This document shows positions 44,406 to 52,592 of a stretch of 64,000 nucleotides of DNA, in pieces. The position numbers and the translations under genes were made by a program. How positions within the stretch are numbered: position 1 is the first letter of the stretch; every line of letters begins with the position of its first letter. The notes beneath the pieces are model-generated. The model was not told the origin of the DNA. It worked only from the letters and a program-made list of their open reading frames with translations, and ran no database searches. Source of the DNA: RU20A sp042610495 (GTDB taxonomy: Bacteria > Pseudomonadota > Alphaproteobacteria > Rhizobiales > Rhizobiaceae); the NCBI RefSeq assembly GCF_042610495.1, contig NZ_JBHGAP010000001.1, positions 620,001-684,000 on the forward strand. Reading direction: 5' to 3'.

Positions 44406-44583
44406 ACCCCCCTCTGCCTTGCCAGGCATCTCCCCCACAAGGGGGGAGATTGAACCGGAGCGGCTGCCTCGCCCGGCCATGACGGTAGACGCCAAAGGCT
44501 TGTTCGTTGACGAGGGAACGCGGAGCGCGCTCCATCCGATCTCCCCCCTTGCGGGGGAGATGTCCGGCAGGACAGAGGGGGGT
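44406..44583. repeat. RIME-like palindromic intergenic element
   Basis: A 178-base imperfect palindrome has outer arms ACCCCCCTCTG (44406-44416) and CAGAGGGGGGT (44573-44583), and each half contains its own smaller hairpin of the ATCTCCCCC...GGGGGAGAT type. This layout and sequence resemble the Rhizobium intergenic mosaic elements seen in many copies between rhizobial genes. It sits between nirD and nasA inside the operon, so its RNA form could affect nasA levels. Confidence 0.82.
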
Positions 44584-44604
44584 ACGCCAAAGGCTGCCAT
44601 CACC

Positions 44605-44943
44605 TTACTCCGCCGCAACCAGAGCCGCGGCCTCAAGCGCAATCGAAAGCTGCCCATCGACATTGCGCACTTGGATCGTCCGCACCTCGCCCTCGTCGGC
44701 GCCGAGCGCCTTGCCGGTTTCCAGCGAGATGACGAAGTTGTGCAGCGGGCAGGTTACGGCCTTGCCGTGGACGATGCCCTGGCTCAGCGGTCCGCCCTTG
44801 TGCGGGCACTGGTCCTCGATGGCGAAGACCTCGTTTTCGGCGGTGCGGAAGACGGCGATCCTACCCTCCGGCGTCTTCACGCAGCGCGCGCCGCGCAACG
44901 GAATGTCGTCGATATGGCCGATGGCGATCCAGTTGGTGCTCAT
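44605..44943 (-). CDS. nirD: Nitrite reductase small subunit NirD
   Basis: The 112-aa Rieske-type protein is the small subunit of NADH-dependent nitrite reductase. It has the [2Fe-2S] ligand motifs CPHKGGPLS and CPLHNF, both complete. The ATG at 44943 follows GGAGTGAG, 5 bases after the nirB stop. nasA is downstream beyond the RIME-like element. Confidence 0.95.
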   Translation of the reverse strand: MSTNWIAIGHIDDIPLRGARCVKTPEGRIAVFRTAENEVFAIEDQCPHKGGPLSQGIVHGKAVTCPLHNFVISLETGKALGADEGEVRTIQVRNVDGQLSIALEAAALVAAE

Positions 44944-44947
44944 GGTC

Positions 44948-47398
44948 TCACTCCGCTGCCTGAGGGAAGCCGACGGTGGCCATCGGCTTGAACTCGTGCT
45001 TGTCCTTGCCGGAGACGCGCTCCGACCAGGGATCGACCTGGGCGAATGTCTGGCTGAAGACGAAGCGCTCGTAATAGGCGCGGCGCTTGTCGCCATCCTC
45101 CATGATCTGCCGGCGGATCTCGTCATGGCCGATGCGTTTGGCCCACTTGTAGATGCGTTCCAGATAGCGGCCCTGCTCGCGATACATCTGCGTCAGCGCC
45201 ACGATATGCTCTAGCGCCTCGTCCTCGGTCTTGACGAGACCCAGAACATCCGTGCCCTTGATGTCGAGGCCGGCGGCGCCGGCAAAGTGGATTTCGAAGC
45301 CGGAATCCACGCAGATGACGCCGATGTCCTTGCAGGTCGCCTCCGCGCAGTTGCGCGGGCATCCGGAGACGGCGAGCTTGAGCTTGGCCGGTGTCCACGA
45401 GCCCCACATGAACTTCTCGATGCGGATGCCGAGCCCGGTCGAATCCTGCGTGCCGAAGCGGCACCAGTCGGAGCCGACGCAGGTCTTCACGGTGCGCAGG
45501 CCCTTGGCATAGGCTTGCCCTGAGATGAAGCCGGCCTTGCCGAGATCGGCCCAGACGGCGGGCAGGTCTTCCTTCTCGACGCCCAGCAGGTCGATGCGCT
45601 GGCCGCCCGTGACCTTGACCATTGGGATTTCGAACTTGTCGACCACATCGGCGATGGCGCGCAGTTCCGCGGAGTTCGTCACGCCGCCCCACATGCGCGG
45701 CACGACCGAATAGGTGCCGTCCTTCTGGATATTGGCGTGGACGCGCTCGTTGATGAAACGCGACTGGTAGTCGTCGGCATATTCGTCCGGCCAGTCACAG
45801 ACGAGGTAATAGTTGAGCGCCGGGCGGCATTTGGCGCAGCCGCAGGAGGTCTTCCATTCCAGTTCCTGCATGACGGCGGGAATGGATTTCAGCCCCTTGG
45901 CCTTGATCAGGCGGCGCACGTCGTCGTGACCGAGTTCGGTGCAGGTGCACATGGGCGTGACGGCGGCGGGGTTATAGGCATCGCCGAGCGTCAGCGACAT
46001 CAGCTGCTCGACAAGGCCGGTGCAGGAGCCGCAGGAGGCGGACGCCTTGGTATGGGCGCGCACGCCGTCGAGCGTCGTCAGGCCCTTGGCCGTGATGGTC
46101 GAGGTGATCTTGCCCTTGCACACGCCGTTGCAGCCGCAGATTTCCGCATCATCCGGCAAGGCTGCAACGGCCGCCATAGGGTCCAGGGGAGCGCCCCCCT
46201 GGAACGACTGGCCGAAGATCAGCGTGTCGCGCATGGCGGAAATGTCGGTACCCTTCTTCTTCAGGTCGTTGAACCAGGCCCCATCGGAGGTCTCGCCATA
46301 GAGAACCGTGCCGATGATGCGATTGTCCTTGATGACGACGCGCTTGTAGATGCCGGCAGTGGCATCGCGCAGCACGATCTCCTCGCGGTCGTCGCCATCG
46401 GCAAAATCACCGAGCGAGAAGAGGTTGATGCCCGTGACCTTCAGCTTGGTCGGCGTGTCGGAGTGGACGAAGGCGGGTTTGGTGTCGCCGGCAAGATGGG
46501 CGGCGGCCACGCGGGCCATCTCATAGAGCGGCGCGACGAGACCATAGACCATGCCGTCGACTTCGGCGCATTCGCCGACCGCGAGGATATCGCCGTCGGA
46601 GGTCTGCATGCCGGCATCGACCACAATGCCGCGATTGACCGCAAGGCCGGCATCCTTGGCAAGCCCGGCATTCGGCCGGATGCCGACGGCCATGACGACC
46701 AGCGTCGCCGGGATGATCGTGCCGTTATCGAGTTCGATGCCCTCGACGCGATCCGTGCCGATGATGCGCTTGGTATTGGCCTTGGTGATGACCTTGATGC
46801 CGCGTTCCTCGACGGCCTTTTGCAGGAGATAACCGGCGGCGGGATCGAGCTGTCGCTCCATCAGCGTCGGCATGACATGCAGCACGGTCACATCCATGCC
46901 GCGCAGCGCAAGGCCTGCGGCGGCTTCCAGACCCAGCAGGCCGCCGCCGATGACCACGGCCTTCTCGCGCGACTGGGCGGCGAGCAGCATGGCGTCCACA
47001 TCATCGAGGTCGCGATAGGTGATGACGCCGGGCAGCTCCTTGCCCGGAACCGGGATGATGAAGGGAACCGAGCCGGTGGCGATCACCAGCTTGTCGTAGC
47101 TTTCCGTCACGCCGTGGTCGGAGGTGACGGTGCGGGCGCGGCGGTCGATGGCAACGATACGGTGGCCCTTGTAGAGGGTCACATTGTTGTCGATGTACCA
47201 GCCATCGCCATGGATGATGATGTCCTCGAAGGTCTTTTCGCCCGAGAGCACCGGCGAGAGCATGATGCGGTCATAGTTGACGCGCGGCTCGGCGTTGAAG
47301 ATCGTGACATCGTAGAGGCCGGGGGCCTGCTCGAAGAGGTGCTCGAGCATGCGGCCGGGGGCCATGCCGTTGCCGATGATGACGAGTTTCTGCGTCAT
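44948..47398 (-). CDS. nirB: NADH-dependent nitrite reductase large subunit NirB
   Basis: The 816-aa enzyme reduces nitrite to ammonium. It has an N-terminal FAD/NAD(P)H module (KLVIIGNGMAPGRMLEHL), two BFD-like [2Fe-2S] segments (CGCNGVCKGKI...ASCGSCTGLVEQLM and CTCTELGHDDV...CGCAKCRPALNYY), and a C-terminal sulfite/nitrite reductase domain with the siroheme-[4Fe-4S] cysteines in CVGSDWCRFGTQDS and SGCPRNCAEATCKDIG. The ATG at 47398 overlaps the globin stop by four bases (ATGA coupling). Siroheme comes from CysG in the same operon. Confidence 0.97.
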   Translation of the reverse strand: MTQKLVIIGNGMAPGRMLEHLFEQAPGLYDVTIFNAEPRVNYDRIMLSPVLSGEKTFEDIIIHGDGWYIDNNVTLYKGHRIVAIDRRARTVTSDHGVTESYDKLVIATGSVPFIIPVPGKELPGVITYRDLDDVDAMLLAAQSREKAVVIGGGLLGLEAAAGLALRGMDVTVLHVMPTLMERQLDPAAGYLLQKAVEERGIKVITKANTKRIIGTDRVEGIELDNGTIIPATLVVMAVGIRPNAGLAKDAGLAVNRGIVVDAGMQTSDGDILAVGECAEVDGMVYGLVAPLYEMARVAAAHLAGDTKPAFVHSDTPTKLKVTGINLFSLGDFADGDDREEIVLRDATAGIYKRVVIKDNRIIGTVLYGETSDGAWFNDLKKKGTDISAMRDTLIFGQSFQGGAPLDPMAAVAALPDDAEICGCNGVCKGKITSTITAKGLTTLDGVRAHTKASASCGSCTGLVEQLMSLTLGDAYNPAAVTPMCTCTELGHDDVRRLIKAKGLKSIPAVMQELEWKTSCGCAKCRPALNYYLVCDWPDEYADDYQSRFINERVHANIQKDGTYSVVPRMWGGVTNSAELRAIADVVDKFEIPMVKVTGGQRIDLLGVEKEDLPAVWADLGKAGFISGQAYAKGLRTVKTCVGSDWCRFGTQDSTGLGIRIEKFMWGSWTPAKLKLAVSGCPRNCAEATCKDIGVICVDSGFEIHFAGAAGLDIKGTDVLGLVKTEDEALEHIVALTQMYREQGRYLERIYKWAKRIGHDEIRRQIMEDGDKRRAYYERFVFSQTFAQVDPWSERVSGKDKHEFKPMATVGFPQAAE

Positions 47399-47829
47399 GC
47401 CGTCTGCTCCGTCCCGTTCAGGCTGCGCGTGCTCGCGGCGATCATCACGCCGGACAGCGTTGTGTAGGCGCTCGTCCATGCCTCCCTGGTCTGCGGGGTG
47501 AAATCGGGCCCGAGACCCTGTTCCAGCGTCCAGAGAAGGGCCGCACCCACGACCTCGTAATGGGCGGGCTGCACGCCATAGGCATTGTGCTTCACGGCCA
47601 GCGCTTCGGCGGCGGGCACGATGCTCGGAATGTCCTTGAGGCCGTTGATGACGACGCCGAGCGTCATCATCAGCTTGCGGCCCTGCTCCTTCATGTCGCC
47701 CTTGAAGAGGGGCTTCACCTCGGGTGCGATGTCAAAAAGCCTGCCGTAGAAGAGTTCGGCGGCCGTTTCCTTGATGGGCAGGACCTTCGCGAAGGAAGAC
47801 TGGACGAGATCGATATCGGTGGGTGTCAT
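47395..47829 (-). CDS. Single-domain globin
   Basis: The 144-aa protein is a bacterial haemoglobin-like globin: MTPTDIDLVQSSFAKVLPIKETAAELFYGRLFDIAPEVKPLFKGDMKEQGRKLMMTLGV, with proximal His in AVKHNAYGVQPAHYEVVGAALLWTL. It lies inside the nitrate operon between nrtD and nirB, coupled to nirB by an ATGA overlap. Nitric oxide is a by-product of nitrite handling, and the globin of Bradyrhizobium's nitrate-assimilation cluster (Bjgb) is tied to NO detoxification, so the same job is likely here by analogy. There is no reductase domain, so another protein must supply electrons. Confidence 0.9.
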   Translation of the reverse strand: MTPTDIDLVQSSFAKVLPIKETAAELFYGRLFDIAPEVKPLFKGDMKEQGRKLMMTLGVVINGLKDIPSIVPAAEALAVKHNAYGVQPAHYEVVGAALLWTLEQGLGPDFTPQTREAWTSAYTTLSGVMIAASTRSLNGTEQTA

Positions 47830-47842
47830 GGTCGGCTTCCTC

Positions 47843-48640
47843 TCATTCTGCTGCTTCGACGAAGCGGTGGCGTTCGTAGAGGAACTTCAGCACGGCCTCG
47901 CGGGATTTCAGGTAGGTGCGGTCGGCGGAAAGGGCGATGCGGTCGCGCGGACGCGGGATCGGCACATCGAGAACCTCGCCGATGCGGGCGGCCGGGCCAT
48001 TGGTCATCATCACGATGCGGTCGGAGAGCAGCACGGCCTCGTCCACATCATGGGTGATCATGATCATCGTGTTGCCGAGACGCGCATGGATTTCCATCAC
48101 CGCGTCCTGAAGATGGGCGCGGGTCAGCGCATCGAGCGCGCCGAAGGGCTCGTCCAGCAGCAGGATCTTCGGCTCCATGGCAAGCGCGCGGGCAATGCCG
48201 ACACGCTGCTTCATGCCGCCGGAGATTTCGGCAGGGCGCTTGTCGCGGGCGTGGGCCATCTGCACGAGGTCCAGATTGCGCATCACCCAGTCATGCTTCT
48301 CGGCTTTGCTCTTCCTGCCCGCACAGACCTTGGATACGGCGAGGTTGACGTTTTCGTAGACGGTGAGCCAGGGCAGCAGCGAGTGGTTCTGGAACACCAC
48401 GGCGCGTTCGGGCCCGGGGGCGTTGACCTCCTGGTTTTCGAGGAGAACGGCGCCGGACGACACGCGCGTGAGGCCGGAGATCAGGTTGAGCAGGGTGGAT
48501 TTGCCGCAGCCGGAATGGCCGATGATGGAGACGAATTCTCCCTTGCCGATGGTGAGCGTCACATCCTTCAGCACCTCGGTCTTCACTCCGGCGCGTTCGA
48601 AGCTCTTGTCGACGTGGTCGATCTTCAGATAGGCGGTCAT
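47843..48640 (-). CDS. nrtD: Nitrate ABC transporter ATP-binding protein NrtD
   Basis: The 265-aa ATPase drives nitrate import. Walker A is GHSGCGKST (residues 41-49), the signature EISGGMKQRVGIARALA, and Walker B LLLDEPFGALD followed by the H-loop ITHDVDEAV. It matches the NrtD/SsuB/TauB subgroup; the NrtA and NrtB neighbours define the substrate as nitrate or nitrite. It is 13 bases upstream of the globin and 13 bases after nrtB. Confidence 0.94.
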   Translation of the reverse strand: MTAYLKIDHVDKSFERAGVKTEVLKDVTLTIGKGEFVSIIGHSGCGKSTLLNLISGLTRVSSGAVLLENQEVNAPGPERAVVFQNHSLLPWLTVYENVNLAVSKVCAGRKSKAEKHDWVMRNLDLVQMAHARDKRPAEISGGMKQRVGIARALAMEPKILLLDEPFGALDALTRAHLQDAVMEIHARLGNTMIMITHDVDEAVLLSDRIVMMTNGPAARIGEVLDVPIPRPRDRIALSADRTYLKSREAVLKFLYERHRFVEAAE

Positions 48641-48653
48641 GACTGTCGTCTCC

Positions 48654-49556
48654 TCAGTTGCGGGCCGTGCCGCGGGTGACGACGCTGCCCAGGAGGGCGA
48701 CGAGCTTGTCGAGGACGAAGCCGGTCACGCCGATATAGGCGAGCGCCACGATGATGTCGGAGAGGCGCGAGGAGTTCCAGGCGTCCCAGATGAAGAAGCC
48801 GATGCCCACGCCGCCCGTCAGCATCTCGGCCGCGACGATGGCGAGCCAGGAGAGGCCGACCCCGATGCGAAGCCCGGTGAAGATGTAGGGGGCGGCGGCC
48901 GGCACCATGATGCGGATGAAGAATTCCAGCGGATTGAGGCGCAGCACGCGGGCGATGTTGCGGTAGTCCTCGGGAATGTTGCGCACGCCGACGGCGGTGT
49001 TGATGATGACCGGCCAGATCGAGGTGATGAAGATCACGAAGACGGCGGAGGGGTTGCTGTTCTGGAAGGCGGCCAGCGACAGCGGCAGCCAGGCCAGCGG
49101 AGGAACGGTGCGCAGGATCTGGAAGATCGGGTCGAGGCCGCGCATGGCCCAGACGGACTGGCCGACGACCGCGCCGAGCAGGACGCCGGCCACCGCGGCC
49201 AGACCGAAGCCGATCGCCACGCGCTCCAGCGAGACCAGCACCCGCCAGGCGAGACCGATATCCTGCGAGCCGTTGTCGAAGAAGGGATAGGCGATCAGGT
49301 CATAGCTGTCGGTGAAGACCTGGGAGGGCGGCGGCAGCGTGGCCCCCGGCCCCGAACAGAGGGCCTGCCAGATGCCGAGAAGTGCCACCAGCACCACCAG
49401 CGGCGGCAGGACGGTGCGCAGGAGATACCGGCCGATGCCGGAGAGGGTGCGGCGGGCATGCGGGCGCCGTGCCATCTGCACGACGGTGCCGCCACCTTTG
49501 GCGGGGACGGCGGCCAGGGGCGCCTCGGTGATGCTCTTGCGGGCGGTTGCGGTCAT
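48654..49556 (-). CDS. nrtB: Nitrate ABC transporter permease NrtB
   Basis: The 300-aa inner-membrane protein has about six transmembrane helices and the BPD-transp EAA-like loop (RNIPEDYRNIARVLRLNPLEFFIRIMVPAAAPYIFTGLRIG) that contacts NrtD. The end GTGGVGIGFFIWDAWNSSRLSDIIVALAYIGVTGFVLDKLV is typical of NrtB/SsuC. The ATG at 49556 has AAAGGA 7 bases upstream. It follows nrtA by 90 bases. Confidence 0.94.
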   Translation of the reverse strand: MTATARKSITEAPLAAVPAKGGGTVVQMARRPHARRTLSGIGRYLLRTVLPPLVVLVALLGIWQALCSGPGATLPPPSQVFTDSYDLIAYPFFDNGSQDIGLAWRVLVSLERVAIGFGLAAVAGVLLGAVVGQSVWAMRGLDPIFQILRTVPPLAWLPLSLAAFQNSNPSAVFVIFITSIWPVIINTAVGVRNIPEDYRNIARVLRLNPLEFFIRIMVPAAAPYIFTGLRIGVGLSWLAIVAAEMLTGGVGIGFFIWDAWNSSRLSDIIVALAYIGVTGFVLDKLVALLGSVVTRGTARN

Positions 49557-49646
49557 GGGTTGGTCCTTTTCGAGCGGTCGGACGCTGGCGGTTCTGGTCG
49601 CGAAACGGGTCTCTGACCCCGCCGGCATGGCGGGGGCAGAGTGGCC

Positions 49647-50945
49647 TCAGGCGGCTGCCTTGATCGTGAGGCTGTCGAGATAGGCCTGCGGATTGGCGGG
49701 ATCGAAGACCTTGCCGTCGAAGAAGGTCTCGACGCCACGCGAGGTCGAGCCCGGGATGTCGGCGGCGGCCACGCCCAGATCGCTGGCGGCGGCGCGCCAG
49801 ATGTCCTCGCGGTTCACCTTGTCGACGAGGCCCTTGATATCGGTGTCGGGAGCGAACTTGCCCCAGCGGACATTCTCGGTCAGGAACCAGGCGTCATGGC
49901 TCTTGAAGGGGTAGGAGGCGTGATCCTTCCAGAACTTCATCTCAAGCCCTGTGTTTTCCGCCACGCGGCCGTTGCCGTAGTTGATAGTGCCCTTGAGGCG
50001 GCCCGCCACATCCTTCGGCGGCACGTTGAACCACTGGCGCTTGCCGAGGATGGTGGCGAGTTCCTCCTTGTTGTCCATGCTGTCGGCCCACATCTGGGCC
50101 TCCATCACGGCCATCATCAGCGCCTTGGCGGCGTTCGGGTTCTTCTCGATCCAGTCGGCGCGCAGTCCCAGCGCCTTTTCGGGATGGCCCTTCCACAGTT
50201 CGCCGGTCGTGCAGGCGGTGAAGCCGATGCCCTGGTTGACGAGCTGCTCGTTCCACGGCTCGCCGACGCAGAAGGCGTCCATGTTGCCGACCTTCATGTT
50301 CGCGACCATCTGCGGCGGCGGCACGACGATGGTGGAAACGTCCTTGTCGGGATCGATGCCGCCGGCGGCCAGCCAGTAGCGGATCCAGAGGTCGTGGGTG
50401 CCGCCGGGGAAGGTCATGGCGACCTTGATCTCGTTGCCCGCCGCCTTCTTGGCCGCGAAGGCCTCCTTCAGCTTCGAGGCGTCGATCTGAACGCCGGTTT
50501 CGGCATATTCCTTCGCAACGGAAATGCCCTGGCTGTCGAGGTTGAGCCGCGCGACGATGGAGATCGGCACAGGCACGTTGTTCTGCGTCACCTTGCCGGT
50601 CGAGATGAGGTAGGGCATGGGGGTGAGGATATGCGCGCCATCGATGCCGTTGGCAGCACCGCCGAGCACGAGATTGTCGCGCGTGGCGCCCCAGGAGGCC
50701 TGCTTCAGCACCTCGACATCCGGCAGGCCGTGCTTTTCGAACAGGCCCTTCTCCTTGGCGATGACAAGCGGGGCGGCGTCGGTCAGCGCGATGAAGCCGA
50801 GCTTGACCCCGCTCACTTCCGGGCCGCTGCCGGCGGCGAAGGCGCCGGAGGGGAGGGCAAGCCGTGCGGCGCTGATGACAGCGGCAGCGGAGCTGACCTT
50901 GAGGATCTGGCGGCGGGTGATGTGCATTCCTGTGTTCTTCGTCAT
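49647..50945 (-). CDS. nrtA: Nitrate ABC transporter substrate-binding protein NrtA
   Basis: The 432-aa periplasmic protein binds nitrate for import. It starts with a Tat-type signal (TRRQILKVSSAAAVISAARL) and a mature part beginning GVKLGFIALTDAAPLVIAKEKGLF, then family blocks ILTPMPYLISTGK, PGGTHDLWIRYWLAAGGIDPD and NMDAFCVGEPWNEQLV. It is the first gene of the nrtABD-globin-nirBD-nasA-cysG operon, whose leader holds a sigma-54 promoter and a terminator-like structure. The ATG at 50945 has AGAGGGACC upstream. Confidence 0.95.
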   Translation of the reverse strand: MTKNTGMHITRRQILKVSSAAAVISAARLALPSGAFAAGSGPEVSGVKLGFIALTDAAPLVIAKEKGLFEKHGLPDVEVLKQASWGATRDNLVLGGAANGIDGAHILTPMPYLISTGKVTQNNVPVPISIVARLNLDSQGISVAKEYAETGVQIDASKLKEAFAAKKAAGNEIKVAMTFPGGTHDLWIRYWLAAGGIDPDKDVSTIVVPPPQMVANMKVGNMDAFCVGEPWNEQLVNQGIGFTACTTGELWKGHPEKALGLRADWIEKNPNAAKALMMAVMEAQMWADSMDNKEELATILGKRQWFNVPPKDVAGRLKGTINYGNGRVAENTGLEMKFWKDHASYPFKSHDAWFLTENVRWGKFAPDTDIKGLVDKVNREDIWRAAASDLGVAAADIPGSTSRGVETFFDGKVFDPANPQAYLDSLTIKAAA

Positions 50946-50986
50946 GGTGCTTTGGTCCCTCTGGCGTTCGACGGAGATCCGGAAAC

Positions 50987-51054
50987 AAAAAACGCCGCGT
51001 GCCGATCTGCTGGAGCCGGGCGGGAGGAGCCGGGCAGCAAACAAGCCTGCGACG
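50987..51054 (-). terminator. Candidate leader terminator upstream of nrtA
   Basis: On the minus strand CGTCGC (51054-51049) can pair with GCGGCG (50998-50993), enclosing a GC-rich region with two direct GCCCGGCTCC copies, and is followed at once by TTTTTT (50992-50987). A GC stem plus a T-run in the nrtA leader is what would be expected if NasT antiterminates this transcript. The stem has one G-T pair and a long loop, so folding needs checking. Confidence 0.5.
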
Positions 51055-51074
51055 TCGGTGTCTGATGGTTATCT

Positions 51075-51090
51075 GCGCCACCATGGGCGC
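51075..51090 (-). promoter_or_regulatory. Candidate NasT (ANTAR) target hairpin in nrtA leader
   Basis: GCGCC (51090-51086) and GGCGC (51079-51075) form a perfect 5-bp stem with a 6-base loop, CAUGGU, between the sigma-54 promoter and the leader terminator. ANTAR proteins bind hairpin pairs with hexaloops that carry A1 and G4. Here G4 is present but position 1 is C. An upstream arm pair CGTCC/GGACG around 51122-51094 could form the partner hairpin. Confidence 0.4.
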
Positions 51091-51134
51091 TCATCCGTCC
51101 TGCGATCGCCGTTGACCGCGGACGAGATAGAATA

Positions 51135-51151
51135 AGCAAGCGGCGTGCCAG
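51135..51151 (-). promoter_or_regulatory. Sigma-54 (RpoN) promoter of the nrtA operon
   Basis: The minus strand reads CTGGCACGCCGCTTGCT, which matches the RpoN consensus TGGCAC-N5-TTGC at every conserved base. It lies about 190 bases upstream of nrtA and 145 bases after the nasS stop. Nitrogen-regulated nitrate operons in rhizobia are activated by NtrC with sigma-54, so this fits nitrogen control. Confidence 0.85.
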
Positions 51152-51272
51152 TTTGAAAAAACGCTCGTCCGCCCTTGAAAGAATGCGTCTTTCGGCCCTC
51201 CACGCGCTCGGGGTGCGGCCACGGCGTCTTGCGATCTGCTTCTTCCGCAGCCTTATCTCACGCGCAGATGCC

Positions 51273-51289
51273 GCACTTTTGTGCAGTGC
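51273..51289 (-). promoter_or_regulatory. Possible enhancer (NtrC-type) palindrome
   Basis: GCAC and GTGC half sites sit in a GCACTTTTGTGCAGTGC block about 125 bases upstream of the RpoN promoter, a normal distance for an NtrC site. The spacing is two bases longer than the usual GC-N11-GC layout, so the match is imperfect. Confidence 0.3.
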
Positions 51290-51295
51290 ACGGAA

Positions 51296-52558
51296 TCAGC
51301 CCTCATCGGTGCCCATGCCCGCCAAGGCCGGCGAGCGGACGGGAAAACCGGCCACATAGGCGGCGAGATCGGAGGGATCGAAGCGCCGACCGTCCATGAA
51401 GGTGTCGAGGGCGGCGGCCTCTTCCGGTCCGGGCAGCCCGGCCTCCGGCCCGAGGGCGGCCGTGTAGAGATCCGGCCGGAAGGCAGCGGTGGCCTCAGCG
51501 ACATGCGCCTCACCGAAGGGCGCCTGGCCCCAGCGCATCATCTGGCTGTAGATCCACAGCGCCTGGTTCGGGCGGGGATAGTTGGCCGCGCCGCGGTGGA
51601 AGAGGAAATAGTCCGGAATGTGCCGTTTCGTGCCCCGGGCATCGAGCGAGAATTCGCCGTCGAGCACCCGGCGGATGATGTCGCGGGGAGCGGCGATGAA
51701 GCGCGGGGCGCTCAGGATTTCGGCGAGATCGTCGCGGTGAGCCGGATCGTCGCACCAGCGGGCCGCCCGGTCCAGCGCCACGATCAGCCGCGAAACGGTC
51801 CCGGCATTGGCCTCGGCCCATTCCGGGCGCATGCCGATCACCTTTTCCGGCGCCAGCGGCCAGATGTCCTGCTTGGCCGCGACGATGCGGCCCGTGCCGC
51901 GCTCGGAGGCGATCATGTTCCAGGGCGCGCCGACGCAGAAGCCATCGATGGCGCCGGCCGCCAGCGCATCCGAGGTCAGCGGCGGGGGCACGACGACGAG
52001 CTTCACGTCGCGGTCCGGATCGATGCCGCCGGCCGCCAGCCAGTAGCGGAACTCGTAATTGTGCGAGGAAAACGGATAGGTCATGCCAAGGGTCGGCGGC
52101 ATCTCGCCGCGTGCCTTCCGGTCGGCGAGCACGGCGGCGAGCGCTTCGGCCGTGGCAAGCGCGCCGGCATCGTCGGCAAGCCCCGTCAGGGCCTGCATGT
52201 GCTCGAAGATCCGCGCCGACAGCGTGATCGCATTGCCGCCGCGCCCGAGCGAGAAGGGCGCCACCGTCGGCGACGGGTTGGACCCGAGCCCCAGCATGGA
52301 CGCCACAGGCATCGGCGAGAGCATGTGGGCGATGTCGAACTGGCGGAAGGCGAGCCGGTCGCGCACATTGGCCCAGGACACGTCGCGCACCAGATCCAGC
52401 GTCAGGCCTTCCTGATCGGCAAAGCCTAGTTCGGCTGCAACGATCAGAATTGAGGCATCCATGAGCGGGATGAAGCCGGCGCGGAGTGTTTTCTGTTCGC
52501 GATCGCGCACCGTAGCCGGGGTTTTCAGCGCGTCGCGACCAATCGATAGGGTCATCAT
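51296..52558 (-). CDS. nasS: Nitrate sensor NasS (NrtA-like, cytoplasmic)
   Basis: The 420-aa protein is an NrtA/CmpA-family nitrate-binding protein (TLRAGFIPLMDASILIVAAELGF, HMLSPMPVASML, SSHNYEFRYWLAAGGIDPD, AIDGFCVGAPWNMIA) but lacks any signal peptide, so it is cytoplasmic. This and the nasT gene just upstream identify it as NasS, which binds nitrate/nitrite and releases NasT. It starts at a double ATG (52558/52555) after GGAGAGAAG. The gap to nasT is 34 bases. Confidence 0.9.
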   Translation of the reverse strand: MMTLSIGRDALKTPATVRDREQKTLRAGFIPLMDASILIVAAELGFADQEGLTLDLVRDVSWANVRDRLAFRQFDIAHMLSPMPVASMLGLGSNPSPTVAPFSLGRGGNAITLSARIFEHMQALTGLADDAGALATAEALAAVLADRKARGEMPPTLGMTYPFSSHNYEFRYWLAAGGIDPDRDVKLVVVPPPLTSDALAAGAIDGFCVGAPWNMIASERGTGRIVAAKQDIWPLAPEKVIGMRPEWAEANAGTVSRLIVALDRAARWCDDPAHRDDLAEILSAPRFIAAPRDIIRRVLDGEFSLDARGTKRHIPDYFLFHRGAANYPRPNQALWIYSQMMRWGQAPFGEAHVAEATAAFRPDLYTAALGPEAGLPGPEEAAALDTFMDGRRFDPSDLAAYVAGFPVRSPALAGMGTDEG

Positions 52559-52592
52559 TCTTCTCTCCAGCCCCTGTCGTCCGGCGCTCCCG

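Noticed and set aside
41693..44482. Very long plus-strand frame (about 930 codons) opposite nasA
   Set aside because: Its translation is His/Arg/Gly-rich with no family pattern, and it lies exactly antisense to nasA codons; GC-rich genes leave such frames open by chance.
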